Assembly (NCBI RefSeq): GCF_040869045.1
Contig: NC_090322.1
Location: forward strand, 188,727,477 to 188,791,476
Length of the DNA: 64,000 nucleotides
Direction of reading: 5' to 3'
Origin: Eurosta solidaginis
Lineage: Eukaryota; Arthropoda; Insecta; Diptera; Tephritidae
Shown here: in pieces, positions 45,485-58,800 of the stretch
How positions within the stretch are numbered: position 1 is the first letter of the stretch
Layout: each line of letters opens with the position of its first letter
The notes under the pieces: model-generated
The model's input: the letters and a program-made list of their open reading frames with translations, nothing else
Told to the model about the DNA's origin: nothing
Databases searched by the model: none
Made by a program: the position numbers and the translations under genes

Positions 45485-48205
45485 TAATTTTCGGTATCCG
45501 TCCGGGATGCCGCCGAGGTCATTTCGGGATTATTTCGGGATCATTTGGGATACCTACCGGCATCATTTCTGGATGTTTTTTGGGATTCATCCGGGATCCC
45601 GTCGGGGTCATTTCGGGACTTTTTCTCGACTAATACGGGATCATTTGCGGACCCTTTCGGCATAATTTATGGATAGTTGTCGGGATCCGTTCGGGATCCC
45701 GTCACGGTCATTTCGGAACTATTAGGGGATCATTTGAGGACCTTTCCGGCATCATTTTTGGATAGTTTTCGGAATCCTTTCGGGATCCCGTCAGGGTCAT
45801 TTCGGGGCTTTTTCGGGATAATTTAAGGATGTCTTTCAGGATTCGTCCGGGAACCCGTCAGGGTAATTTCTGGACTTTTCCGAGACTATTTCGGGATCAT
45901 TTGGGACCTTCCCAAGATCATTTCTGGATGGATTTCGGGATTTGTCCGGGATGCCCTCAGGGTCATTTTGGGACTATTAGGTGAGCATTTGAGGACCGTT
46001 CCGGCATCACCTCTGGATGATTTTCGGTATACGTTCAGATTCCCTTCGGAATAATTGCGGGACTTTTTCGGGATCATTGGGGTCCCTTCCGACATCATTT
46101 CTGGATGGTCTTTGGGATTCGTCCGGCATCCCGTCGGGGTCATTTCGGGACTTTTTCTCGACTAATACGGGATCATTTGCGGGCCCTTTCGATATCATTT
46201 CTGAATAGTTGTCGGGATCCGTTCGGGATTCCGTCAGGGTCTTTTCGGAACTATTGGGAGATCATTTGAGGACCTTTCCGGCATCATTTCTGGTTAGTTT
46301 TCGGGATCCTTTCCGGGTCCCATCAGGGTCATTTCGGGACTTTTTCGGCATCATTTAAGATTGGTTTTCAGGATTCGTCCGGGTTCCGTCAGGGTAATTT
46401 CTGGACTTTTCCCAGACTATTTCGGGATAATTTTGGGACCCTCCCAAGATCATTTCTGGATGGATTTTGGGATCTGTCCGGGATGCCGTCAGGGTCATTT
46501 TGGGACTATTAGGTGATCATTTGAGGACTTTTTCGGCATCACTTCTGGATGGTTTTCGGTATCCGCTCAGGATCCCGTCGGAATTATTGCGGGACTTTTC
46601 CGGGATCATTTGGTGTCCCTTCCGGCATCATTTCTGGATGGTTTTTGGGATTCGTCCGGCATCCCGTCGGGTTCATTTCGGGACTTTTTCTCGACTAATA
46701 CGGGATCATTTGCGGGCCCTTTCGGCATCATTTCTAGATAGTTGTCGGGATCCGTTCGGGATCCCGTCAGGGTCTTTTCGGAACTATTAGGTGATCATTT
46801 GAGGACATTTCCGGCATCATTTCTGGATAGTTTTCGGGATCCTTTCGGGGTCCAGTCAGGGTCATTTCGGGACTTTCGGGATCATTTAGAGATGGCTTTC
46901 AGGATTCGTCCGGGAACCCGTCAGGGTAATTTCTGAACTTTTCCGAGACTATTTCGGGATAATTTTGGGACCTTCCCAAGATCATTTCTGGATGGATTTT
47001 GGGATCAGTCCGGGATGCCGTCAGGGTCATTTTGGTATTAGGTGATCATTTGAGGACCTTTCCGGCATCACTTCTGGATGGTTTTCGGTATCCGATCAGG
47101 ATCCCCTCGGAATCATTGCGGGACTTTTTCGGGATCATTTGGGGTCCCTCCCAAGATCATTTCTGGATGGATTTCGGGCTCTGTCCGGGATCCCTTCAGG
47201 GTCATTTAGGGGTGCGTTCGAGATCCCGTCAGGGTCATTTCGGGACTTCTTCGGGACTATATCGGGATCATTTCTGGATGGTTTATGGGATCCGTCCATG
47301 ACCCCTTAAGGGTCATTTCGGGACTATTAGGTGATCATTTGAGGACCTTTCCGGCATCACTTCTGGATGATTTTCGGTATCCGTTCGGGATATCGTCGGG
47401 ACTTTTACGGAATAATTTGGGATTCCTTCCGGCATCATTTCTGGATGGTTTTCGGGATTTGTCCGGGATCCCGTCGGGTTATTTCGGGACCTTTTCGGGG
47501 CTAATACGGGATCATTTGGGGATCCTCTAGGGGTCGTTTCGTGACTTTCTGTATTATTTCGGGATCATTTTGGGACCCTTTCGGCACAATTTCTTGATGG
47601 TTTGCCGGATCCATCAGGGTCATTTCGGGACCATTTTGGGATCATTTGGGGACCCTTCCGAGATCATTTCTGGATCCGTCCGGGATGCCGTAGGAGCCAT
47701 TTCGGGATTTTTTGTTACTTTTCCGGGATAGTTTTTGCACCCTTCCGGGATCATTTTTGGATCTGTGCGGGATCCCATCTGGGTCAATTCCGGACTATTT
47801 CGGGATCATTTTGGAATCCTTCCGGAATCATTTCTGTATGGTTTTCGCGATCCATCGTGGATCCCCTCGGAGCCATTTCGGAACTTTTTCTGGAGTTATT
47901 CGGGATAATTTAGGGACCCTTCCTGGATATTTTCTGGATGGTTTTTGAGATCCGCCCGGGAGCCCGTCAGGGTCATTTCGGAACCTTTTCGGGATCATTT
48001 TGGAACACCTTCAGGGATCATTTCTGTGTGGTTCTCTGGATACGTCTAAAATCGTGTCGCTCTCATTTCGGGTTTTTTTGGGACTATTCGGGGAACTTTT
48101 GGAGACCCTTTCGGGGCATTTCTGGATGGTTTTCCGCGATAGCGTTGGGGTCATTTCGTAGCTTTTTCTGGATAATTTCGGGATCATTTGGGATCCTGTC
48201 AGGTT
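45485..48205 (+). repeat. Satellite array B2
   Basis: It continues B1 after the LINE, starting with the right target duplication TAATTTTCGGTA. It carries diverged units such as CATTTGAGGACCTTTCCGGC and GGAACCCGTCAGGGTAATTT, and the landmark block GGATCCTCTAGGGGTCGTTT near 47,515, which also occurs in B1, C and D. Confidence 0.85.
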
Positions 48206-48352
48206 ATCAGCTCATTTAGTTCTTTTTTTTTACTCAATTACAAAAATAAAATGCATTAGAGAACAAAATTTTAAACAGATAATAAGCAGGCTAACGCGAA
48301 TAGCCCATATATTTAAAATTTTCCTTGCGGACGGGCCGCGTGTAAAGGCTAG

Positions 48353-48881
48353 TAAATAAATAAGCCGTACCCGACAGATGATGTTCTGGGTCACCCTAGT
48401 CCACATTTTGGTCAATATCTCGAAAACGCCTTCACATATAAAACTACCACCACTCCCTTTTAAAATACTCATTAACATCTTTCATTTCATACCTATATCG
48501 TACAAACAAATTCTAGAGTCACCTCTGGTCCACCTTTATGGCGATATCTCGAAAAGGCGTGCACCTATAGAAGTAAGGCCCACGCCCTTTTAAAATACTC
48601 ATTAACGCCCTTCATTTGATACCCATATCGTACAAACAAATTCTAGAGTCAGTCCTGGTCTACCTTTATGGCGATATCCCTAAATGGCGTTCACCCAAAG
48701 AACTATGGCCTGCTTCCTCTTAAAATACTCTTTAATACCTTCCACTTGATACACATGTCATACAAACACATTCCAGGGTTACCTTCGGTTCATTTTCCTG
48801 CGTGGTGATTTTCCCCTATTTTGTCTCCATAGCTCTCAGCTGAGTATGTAATGTTCGGTTACACCCGAACTTCCTTACGTG
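48353..48881 (+). mobile_element. Helentron-like element III, 3' half
   Basis: It starts TAAATAAATAAGCCGTACCC, the direct continuation of the sequence that stops at 26,874, as shown by element II (19,295-19,345). About 3.5 monomers follow, then CTCAGCTGAGTATGTAATGT, the hairpin GTTCGGTTACACCCGAAC and CTTCCTTACGTG. The last bases are slightly changed. Confidence 0.75.
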
Positions 48882-49104
48882 CTCAATTTTCATTTACCCA
48901 ATACCCAAAGATGCTACCCTCGTTATAAATATTCGTTTATTCACCCATTTACATATTGGAAACGGCTTGATTTGAACGAAATTTAGTGCATAGGTATTAT
49001 ATTAAATGCAAGGGAAATACATTAAATTCTTAAGCTTTCTGCCTGGGTGCTGTTACTAGGGATGCTTTGCACCTTTGCCACCTACCTGAATTTTTTTTTC
49101 TAAA
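48882..49104 (+). repeat. ~310-bp repeat, unit 1 (split by Helitrons C+D)
   Basis: TTTACCCAATACCCAAAGAT ... TTGGAAACGGCTTGATTTGA ... ACTAGGGATGC ... TTGCCACCTACCTGAA matches the repeat at 59,500-59,785 in order. It stops at TTCTAAA, where Helitron C begins. Confidence 0.65.
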
Positions 49105-49913
49105 TCTAATCTAATATTATATTATAAATGGGAAAGTTTGGATGTTAAGATGTTTGGATGTTTGGATGTTTGGATGTTTGGATGTTTGGATGTTTGTCCA
49201 GACGTTTGTCTTTGTGACTCAATAACGCAAGAACGGCTGGACCGATTTGGATGAAATTTTGCACACATATAGCCAATAGTCTAGAAGGATATACTAGCTA
49301 TATATTTTTCAAAAGGGGCGTGGTCCCCGCCCCCTAGGAACAGTTATAATGTAATTATTATATTTTTTCGTCTTTGCGACTGAATCACGCCAGAATGGCT
49401 ACACGGATTTTGATGAAATTTGGGACACAGACAGTAGTCTACTAGCGAAATTTTTTTCGAACATGGAAAGAGGGGTGGGGGTCCCACGACCCTTCGAGAA
49501 ATTATTTTTCATAATTTTTACACATTATAACTTTACGTATACTGGCCTTCACCAATATCACAGACTCAAGGGGTCAAATAAGTCGAGGGCTTACAAAGTA
49601 AGCAGTGACACCCTCCGCCCGCCCCCTTTATCTCCCCCTCTGGTGTAAAATCCATAAATTGTTATAACTCAATCTAAATTTTCTCCTAAATCAATAGTTT
49701 TTGGCATCTGGTACATACAGAACGAGATCTAGACAATTTTGGAGGAACGATCAGTGGTCCTCTCCTCTACTCCCGCCATCCGCCCTCCATCAATTGTTTT
49801 TATTAGCACGCTTTTATTAGCTTTACTGTATGTTTCGATCTAACTTTTTATTCGCTCCAATGCGCCTGCTGCCTTATTAACATGGTTTTATAATTAGCTT
49901 CACCTTATTTGTA

Positions 49914-52900
49914 ATCCCGTAAGGGTCATATCGAGACCCTTCCGGGATCATTTCTGGATGGTTTTCGGGATCGGTCCGGGATTACGCCGGGGTAATTTCG
50001 GGACTTTTTCGGGACTATTTCGGGATCATTTTGGGACCCTTCCGGGATCATTTCTGTATAGTTTACGGGATCCGTCCGTGATCCCGTCGGGGTTATTTTG
50101 GAACATTTTCGGGACTATTCCGGAATCATTTCGGGACTATTTCGCGATCATTTGGGGACCCTTCCGTCATCATTTCTGGATGGTTTTCGGGATCCGTGCG
50201 GGATCTCGTCGGGGTCATATGGGGACTTTTTCGGGATCATTTGGGGGCTCTTACGGCATAATTTCTGGATGGTTTTCGGGATCCGTCCGGGATATCGTCG
50301 GGGTCATTTGGGGACTTTTTCGGGATCATTTGGGGGCTCTTCCGGCATCATTTCTGGATGGTTTTCGGGATCCGTCCGGGATCCCATTAGGGTAATTTCG
50401 GGACTATTAGGGGATCATTTGGGAACCTTTCCGGCATCATTTCTGGATAATTTTCGGGATCCGTCCGGGATGCCGACGAGGTCATTTCGGGATTATTTCG
50501 GGATCATTTGGGATACCTACCGGCATCATTTCTGGATGGTTTTTGGGATTCGTCCGGGATCCCGTCGGGGTCATTTCGGGACTTTTTCTCGACTAATACG
50601 GGATCAATTGCGGACCCTTTCGGCATAATTTCTGGATAGTTGTCGGGATCCGTTCGGGATCCGTCACGGTCATTTCGGAACTATTAGGGGATCATTTGAG
50701 GACCTTTCCGGCATCATTTCTGGGATAGTTTTTGGAATCCTTTCGAGATCCCGTCAGGGTCATTTCGGGGCTTTTTCGGGATCATTTAAGGATGGCTTTC
50801 AGGATTCGTCCGGGAACCCGTCAGGGTAATTTCTGGACTTTTCCGAGACTATTTCGGGATCATTTTGGGACCTTCCAAAATCATTCTGGATGGATTTCGG
50901 GGATTTGTCCGGGATGCCCCTCAGGGTCATTTTGGACTATTAGGTGAGCATTGAGGACCGTTCCGGCATCACTTCTGGATGGTTTTCGGTATCCGTTCAG
51001 ATTCCCGTCGGAATAATTGCGGGACTTTTTCGGGATCATTGGGGTCCCTTCAAAATCATTTCTGGATGGTTTTTGGGATTCGTGCGGCATCCCGTCGGGG
51101 TCATTTCGGGACTTTTTCTCGACTAATACGGGATCATTTGCGGGCCCTTTCGGTATCATTTCTGGATAGTTGTCGGGATCCGTTCGGGACTTTGGGGGAC
51201 TTTTTCGGGATCATTTGAGGGCCCTTCCGGCATCATTTTCTGGATGGTTTTCGGGATCCGTCCGGGATCCCGTCGGGGTCATTTCGGGACTTTTTCGCGA
51301 CTAATACGGGATCATTTGGGAACCCTTTCGGCATCATTTCTGGATGGTTTTCGGGATCCGTCCGGGATGCCGACGAGGTCATTTCGGGACTATTTCGGGA
51401 TCATTTGGGATACCTACCGGCATCATTTCTGGATGGTTTTCTGGATAGTTGTCGGGATCCGTTCGGGACTTTTGGGGACTTTTTCGGGATCATTTGAGGG
51501 CCCTTCCGGCATCATTTCTGGATGGTTTTCGGGATCCGTCCGGGATCCGTCGGGGTCATTTCGGGACTTTTTCGCGACTAATACGGGATCATTTGGGAAC
51601 CCTTTCGGCATCATTTCTGGATGGTTTTCGGGATCCGTCCGGGATCCCATTAGGGTAATTTCGGGGACTATTAGGGGATCATTTGGGAACCTTCCGGCAT
51701 CATTACTGGATAATTTTCGGGATCCGTCCGGGATGCCGACGAGGTCATTTCGGGACTATTTCGGGATCATTTGGGATACCTACCGGCATCATTTCTGGAT
51801 GGTTTTTGGGATTCGTGTCGGGATCCCGTCGTGGTCCTTTCGGGACTTTTTTCGACTAATACGGGATCATTTGCGGACCCTTTCGGCATCATTTCTGGAT
51901 AGTTGTCGGGATCCCGTCACGGTCATTTCGGGACTATTAGGGGATCATTTGAGGACCTTTCCGGCATCATTTCTGTATTGTTTTCGGAATCCTTTCGGGA
52001 TCCCGTCAGGGTCATTTTGGGACTTTTTTGGGGCTAATACGGGATCATTTGGGGATCCTCTAGGGGTCGTTTCGTGACTTTTTCTGTTTTATTTCGGGAT
52101 CATTTGGGGACCCTTCCGGCATAATTTCTTGATGGTTTGCCGGATCCATCAGGGTCATTTCGGGACCATTTTGGGATCATTTGGGGACCCTTCCGAGATC
52201 ATTTCTGGATCCGTCCGGGATGCTGTAGGAGCCATTTCGGGATTTTTTGTTACTTTTCCGGGATAGTTTTTGGACCCTTCCGGGATCATTTCTGGATCTG
52301 TGCGGGATCCCATCTGGGTCATTTCCGGACTATTTCGGGATCATTTTGGGATCCTTCCGGAATCATTTCTGTATGGTTTTCGCGATCCGTCGTTGATTCC
52401 CTCGGAGCCATTTCGGAACCTTTTCTGGAGTATGTCGGGGTCATTTGGGGACTTTTTCGGGATCATTTGGGGCTCTTCCGGCATCATTTCTGGATGGTTT
52501 TCGGGATCCGTGCGGGATCTCGTCGGGGTCATTTGGGGACTTTTTCGGGATCATTTGGGGGCTCTTCCGGCATCATTTCTGGATGGTTTTCGGGATCCGT
52601 CCGGGATATCGTCGGGGTCATTTCGGGATCATTGGGGTACTTTCCAAAATCATTTCTGGATGGTTTTTGGGATTCGTGCGGCATCCTGTCGGGGTCATTT
52701 CGGGACTTTTTCTCGACTAATACGGGATCATTTGCGGGCCCTTTCGGTATAATTTCTGGATAGTTTTCGGGATCCGTTCGGGACTTTGGGGGACTTTTTC
52801 GGGATCATTTGGGGGCTCTTCCGGCATCATTTTTGGATGGTTTTCGGTATCCGTCCGGGATCCCATCAGGGTAATTTCGGGACTATTAGGGGATCATTTG

Positions 52901-55680
52901 TGGACCTTTCCGGCATCATTTCTGGATAATTTTCGGTATCCGTCCGGGATGCCGACGAGGTCATTTCGGGATTATTTCGGGATCATTTGGGATACCTACC
53001 GGCATCATTTCTGGATGGTTTTTGGGATTCGTCCGGGATCCCGTCGGGGTCATTTCGGGACTTTTTCTCGACTAATACGGGATCATTTGCGGACCCTTTC
53101 GGCATAATTTCTGGATAGTTGTCGGGATCCGTTCGGGATCCCGTCACGGTCATTTCGGAACTATTAGGGGATCATTTGAGGACCTTTCCGGCATCACTTC
53201 TGGATAGTTTTTGGAATCCTTTCGGGATCCCGTCAGGGTCATTTCGGGGCTTTTTCGGGATCATTTAAGGATAGCTTTCAGGATTCGTCACGGGAACCCG
53301 TCAGGGTAATTTCTGGACTTCTCCGAGACTATTTCGGGATCATTTTGGGACCTTCCCAAAATCATTTCTGGATGGATTTCGGGATTTGTCCGGGATGCCC
53401 TCAGGGTCATTTTGGGACTATTAGGTGAGCATTTGAGGACCGTTCCGGCAACACTTCTGGATGGTTTTCGGTATCCGTTCAGATTCCCGTCGGAATAATT
53501 GCGGGACTTTTTCGGGATCATTGGGGTCCCTTCCAAAATCATTTCTGGATGGTTTTTGGGATTCATGCGGCATCCCGTCGGGGTCATTTCGGGACTTTTT
53601 CTCGACTAATACGGGATCATTTGCGGGCCCTTTCGGTATCATTTCTGGATAGTTGTCGGGATCCGTTCGGGATCCCGTCAGGGTCTTTTCGGAACTATTG
53701 GGAGATCATTTGAGGACCTTTCCGGCATCATTTCTGGTTAGTTTTCGGGATCCTTTCCGGGTCCCATCAGGGTCATTTCGGGACTTTTTCGGCATCATTT
53801 AAGATTGGTTTTCAGGATTCGTCCGGTATCCGCCAGGGTAATTTCTGGACTTTTCCCAGACTATTTCGGGATAATTTTGGGACCCTCCCAAGATCATTTC
53901 TGGATGGATTTCGGGATCTGTCCGGGATGCCGTCAGGGTCATTTTGGGACTATTAGGTGATCATTTGAGGACATTTTCGGCATCACTTCTGGATGGTTTT
54001 CGGTATCCGCTCAGGATCCCGTCGGAATTATTGCGGGAATTTTTCGGGATCATTTGGTGTCCCTTCCGGCATCATTTCTGGCTGGTTTTTGGGATTCGTC
54101 CGGCATCCCGTCGGGTTCATTTCGGGACTTTTTCTCAACTATTACGGGATCATTTGCAGGCCCTTTCGGCATCATTTCTAGATAGTTGTCGGGATCCGTT
54201 CGGGATCCCGTCAGGGCCTTTTCGGAACTATTAGGTGATCATTTGAGGACATTTCCGGCATCATTTCTGGATAGTTTTCGGCATCCTTTCGGGGTCCAGT
54301 CAGGGTCATTTCGGGACTTTTTCGGGATCATTTAGAGATGGCTTTCAGGATTCGTCCGGGAACCCGTCAGGGTAATTTCTGAACTTTTCCGAGACTATTT
54401 CGGGATAATTTTGGGACCTTCCCATGATCATTTCTGGATGGATTTTGGGATCAGTCGGGGATGCCGTCAGGGTCATTTTGGTATTAGGTGATCATTTGAG
54501 GACCTTTCCGGCATCACTTCTGGATGGTTATCGGTATCCGATCAGGATCCCCTCGTAATCATTGCGGGACTTTTTCGGGATCATTTGGGGTCCCTCCCAA
54601 GATCATTTCTGGATGGATTTCGGGATCTGTCCGGGATCCCGTCAGGGTTATTTAGGGGTGCGTTCGAGATCCCGTCAGGGTCATTTCGGGACTTCTTCGG
54701 GAATATATCGGGATCATTTCTGGATGGTTTATGGGATTCGTCCATGACCCCTTAAGGGTCATTTCGGGACTATTAGGTGATAATTTGAGGACCTTTCCGG
54801 CAACACTTCTGGATGATTTTCGGTATCCGTTCGGGATCCCGTCGGAATCAATGCGGGACTTTTACGGAATCATTTGGGATTCCTTCCGGCATCATTTCTG
54901 GATGGTTTTCGGGATTTGTCCGGGATCCCGTCGGGGTTATTTCGGGACCTTTTCGGGGCTAATACGGGATCATTTGGGGATCCTCTAGGGGTCGTTTCGT
55001 GACTTTTTCTGTATTATTTCGGGATCATTTTGGGACCCTTTCGGCATAATTTCTTGATGGTTTGCCGAATCCATCAGGGTCATTTCGGGACCATTTTGGG
55101 ATCATTTTGGGACCCTTCCGAGATCATTTCTGGATCCGTCCGGTATGCCGTAGGAGCCATTTCGGGATTTTTTGTTACTTTTCCGGGATAGTTTTTGCAC
55201 CCTTCCGGGATCATTTCTGGATCTGTGCGGGATCCAATCTGGGTCAATTCCGGACTATTTCGGGATCATTTTGGAATCCTTCCGGAATCATTTCTGTATG
55301 GTTTTCGCGATCCATCGTGGATCCCCTCGGAGCCATTTCGGAACTTTTTCTGGAGTTAGTCGGGATAATTTAGGGACCCTTCCTGGATATTTTCTGGATG
55401 GTTTCTGAGATCCGTCCGGGAGCCCGTCAGGGTAATTTCGGAACTTTTTCGGGACTATTTCGGGATCAATTTGGTACCCTTCAGGCATCATTTCTGTGTG
55501 GTTATCTGGATAAGTCTAGAATCGTGTCGTTGTCATTTCGGGTTTTTTTGGGACTACTTCGGGAACTTTTGGAAACACTTCCGGGGCGTTTCTGGATGGT
55601 TTTCGGGATCCGTCCGCGATAGCGTCGGGGTCATTTCGTGGCTTTTTCTGGATAATTTCGTTATCATTTTGGGATCCTAT
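49914..55680 (+). repeat. Satellite array C
   Basis: About 5.8 kb of 89/100-bp-type units. Larger blocks recur: the ~300-bp landmark segment from CCGGATCCATCAGGGTC through GGAGCCATTTCGGGATTTTT occurs at ~52,140 and ~55,065 (first one-base variant CCGAATCCATC). Segments near 50,640-51,180 recur near 53,115-53,660. Long ORFs are satellite translations. Confidence 0.87.
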
Positions 55681-55841
55681 CAGGTTATCAGCTCATAAAG
55701 TTCTTTTTTTTACTCAATTACAAAAATAAAATGCATTAGACAGAAAAAAAATTTTAAACAGATAACTTTATAAGCAGGCTAACGTGAATAGCCCACATAT
55801 TTCATTTTCTCCTTGCGGACGGGGCCGCGGGTAAAGGCTAG
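55681..55841 (+). other. Helitron C 3' tail with terminal hairpin
   Basis: GGTTATCAGCTCATAAAGTT, an AT-rich segment, AAGCAGGCTAACGTGAATAG, hairpin GCGG/CCGC and CTAG at 55838-55841. The next bases are TCTAATATAT, the 5' end of Helitron D. Confidence 0.8.
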
Positions 55842-58800
55842 TCTAATATATATATTATAAATGGGAAAGTTTGGATGTTAAGATGTTTGGATGTTTGGAT
55901 GTTTAGATGTTTGGATGTTTGGATGTTTGGATGTTTGGATGTTTGTCCAGACGTTTGTCTTTGTGACTCAATAACGCAAGAACGGCTGGACCGATTTGGA
56001 TGAAATTTTGCACACATATAGCCAATAGTCTAGAAGGATCTACTAGCTATATATTTTTCAAAAGGGGCGTGGTCCCCGCCCCCTAGGAACAGTTATAATT
56101 TAATTATTATATTTTTTCGTCTTTGCGACTGAATCACGCCAGAATGGCTACACGGATTTTGATGAAATTTGGGACACAGACAGTAGTATACTAGCGAAAT
56201 TTTTTTCGAACATGGAAAGAGGGGTGAGGGTCCCACGACCCTTCGAGAAATTATTTTTCAAAATTTTTACACATTATAACTTTACGTATACTGGCCTTCA
56301 CCAATATCACAGACTCAAGGGGTCAAATAAGTCGAGGGCTTACAAAGTAAGCAGTGACACCCTCCGCCCGCCCCCTTTATCTCCCCCTCTGGTGTAAAAT
56401 CCATAAATTGTTATAACTCAATCTAAATTTTCTCCTAAATCAATAGTTTTTGGTATCTGGTACATACAGAACGAGATCTAGACAATTTTGGAGGAACGAT
56501 CAGTGGTCCTCTCCTCTACTCCCGCCATCCGCCCTCCATCAATTGTTTTTATTAGCACGCTTTTATTAGCTTTACCTGTATGTGTCTATCTAACTTTTTA
56601 TTCGCTCCAATGCGCCTGCTGTTTTATTAACATGGTTTTATAATTAGCTTCACCTTATTTGTAATCCCGTAAGGGTCATATCGAGACCCTTCCGGGATCA
56701 TTTCTGGATGGTTTTCGGGATCGGTCCGGGATTACGCCGGGGTAATTTCGGGACTTTTTCGGGACTATTTCGGGATCATTTTGGGACCCTTCCGGGATCA
56801 TTTCTGTATAGTTTACGGGATCCGTCCGGGATCCCGTCGGGGTTATTTTGGAACATTTTCGGGACTATTCCGGAATCATTTCGGGACTATTTCGCGATCA
56901 TTTGGGGACCCTTCCGGCATCATTTCTGGATGGTTTTCGGGATCCATCCGGGATATCGTCGGGGTCATTTGGGGACTTTTTCGGGATCATTTGGGGGCTC
57001 TTCCGGCATCATTTCTGGATGGTTTTCGGGATCCGTCCGGGATCTCGTCGGGGTCATTTGGGGACTTTTTCGGGATCATTTTGGGGCTCATCCGGCATCA
57101 TTTCTGGATGGTTTTCGGGATCCGTCCGGGATCCCGTCGGGGTAATTTCGGGACTTTTTCGCGACTAATACGGGATCATTTGGGAACCCTTTCGGCATCA
57201 TTTCTGGATGGTTTTCGGGATCCGTCCGGGATCCCGTCGGGGTCATTTCGGGACTTTTTCGCGACTAATACGGGATCATTTGGGAACCCTTTCGGCATCA
57301 TTTCTGGATGGTTTTCGGTATCCGTCCGGGATCCCGTCGGGGTAATTTCGGGACTTTTTCGCGACTAATACGGGATCATTTGGGAACCCTTTCGGCATCA
57401 TTTCTGGATGGTTTTCGGGATCCGCCCGGGATCCCATTAGGGTAATTTCGGGACTATTAGGGGATCATTTGGGAACCTTTCCGGCATCATTTCTGGATAA
57501 TTTTAGGGATCCGTCCGGGATCCCGTCGTGGTCCTTTCGGGACTTTTTTTCGATTAATACGGGATCATTTGCGGACCCTTTCGGCATCATTTCTGGATAG
57601 TTGTCGGGATCCCGTCACGGTAATTTCGGGACTATTAGGGGATCATTTGAGGACCTTTCCGGCATCATTTCTGTATTGTTTTCGGAATCCTTTCGGGATC
57701 CCGTCAGGGTCATTTTGGGACTTTTTTGGGGCTAATACGGGATCATTTGGGGATCCTCTAGGGGTCGTTTCGTGACTTTTTCTGTTTTATTTCGGGATCA
57801 TTTGGGGACTCTTCCCGCATAATTTCTTGATGGTTTGCCGGATCCATCAGGGTCAATTCGGGACCATTTTGGGATCATTTGGGGACCCTTCCGAGATCAT
57901 TTCTGGATCCGTCCGGGATGCCGTAGGAGCCATTTCGGGATTTTTTGTTACTTTTCCGGGATATTTTTTGCACCCTTCCGGGATCATTTCTGGATCTGTG
58001 CGGGATCCCATCTGGGTCAATTCCGGACTATTTCGGGATCATTTTGGAATCCTTCCGGAATCATTTCTGTATGGTTTTCTCGATCCGTCGTTGATTCCCT
58101 CGGAGCCATTTCGGAACCTTTTCTGGAGTATGTCGGGGTCATTTGGGGACTTTTTCTCGACTAATACGGGATCATTTGCGGACCCTTTCGGCATAATTTC
58201 TGGATAGTTTTCGGGATCCTTTCGGGGTCCAGTCAGGGTCATTTCGGGACTTTTTCGGGATCATTTAGAGATGGCTTTCAGGATTCGTCCGGGAACCCGT
58301 CAGGGTAATTTCTGAACTTTTCCGAGACTATTTCGGGATAATTTTGGGACCTTCCCAAGATCATTTCTGGATGGATTTTGGGATCAGTCCGGGATCCCGT
58401 CAGGGTCATTTAGGGGTGCGTTCGAGATCCCGTCAGGGTCATTTCGGGACTTCTTCGGGAATATATCGAGATCATTTCTGGATGGTTTATGGGATCCGTC
58501 CATGACCCCTTAAGGATCATTTCGGGACTATTAGGTGATCATTTGAGGACCTTTCCGGCATCACTTCTGGATGATTTTCGGTATCCGTTCGGGATCCCGT
58601 CGGAATCAATGCGGGACTTTTACGGAATCATTTGGGATTCCTTCCGGCATCATTTCTGGATGGTTTTCGGGATTTGTCCGGCATCCCGTCGGGGTTATTT
58701 CGGGACCTTTTCGGGGCTAATACGGGATCATTTGGGGATCCTCTAGGGGTCTTTTCGTGACTTTTTCTGTATTATTTCGGGATCATTTTGGGACCCTTTC

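Larger units (their letters stand above)
37460..48352 (+). mobile_element. Helitron B, non-autonomous, carrying a LINE
   Basis: The 5' domain starts TATATTATAAATGGGAAAG directly after the CTAG of A. The ~10-14 terminal bases including TC, present in A, C and D, are missing. The 3' end has GCGGACGGGCCGC, GTGTAAAGG and CTAG (48349-48352), followed by the second half of Helentron-like element III. Without the LINE it is about 5.3 kb. Its satellite start (38,231 on) is nearly identical to those of C and D and unlike A. No transposase coding. Confidence 0.8.
49105..55841 (+). mobile_element. Helitron C, non-autonomous, satellite-bearing
   Basis: The 5' end is TCTAATCTAATATTATATTA after AAA. The 3' end is GCGGACGGGGCCGC, GGGTAAAGG and CTAG (55838-55841). 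Length is 6,737 bp. The 5' domain (to ~49,913) is nearly identical to those of B and D and has five GGATGTTT octamers. The ORF at 49463-49648 in this domain (and its copy at 56212-56397 in D) has no motif and is probably chance. Helitron D follows with no intervening base. Confidence 0.85.

Noticed and set aside
49463..49648. ORF conserved between Helitrons C and D (49463-49648, 56212-56397) as a Helitron gene
   Set aside because: Only ~61 codons, no Rep or helicase motif, and identity at the DNA level is as high outside the frame. It is explained by the recent common origin of the 5' domains.
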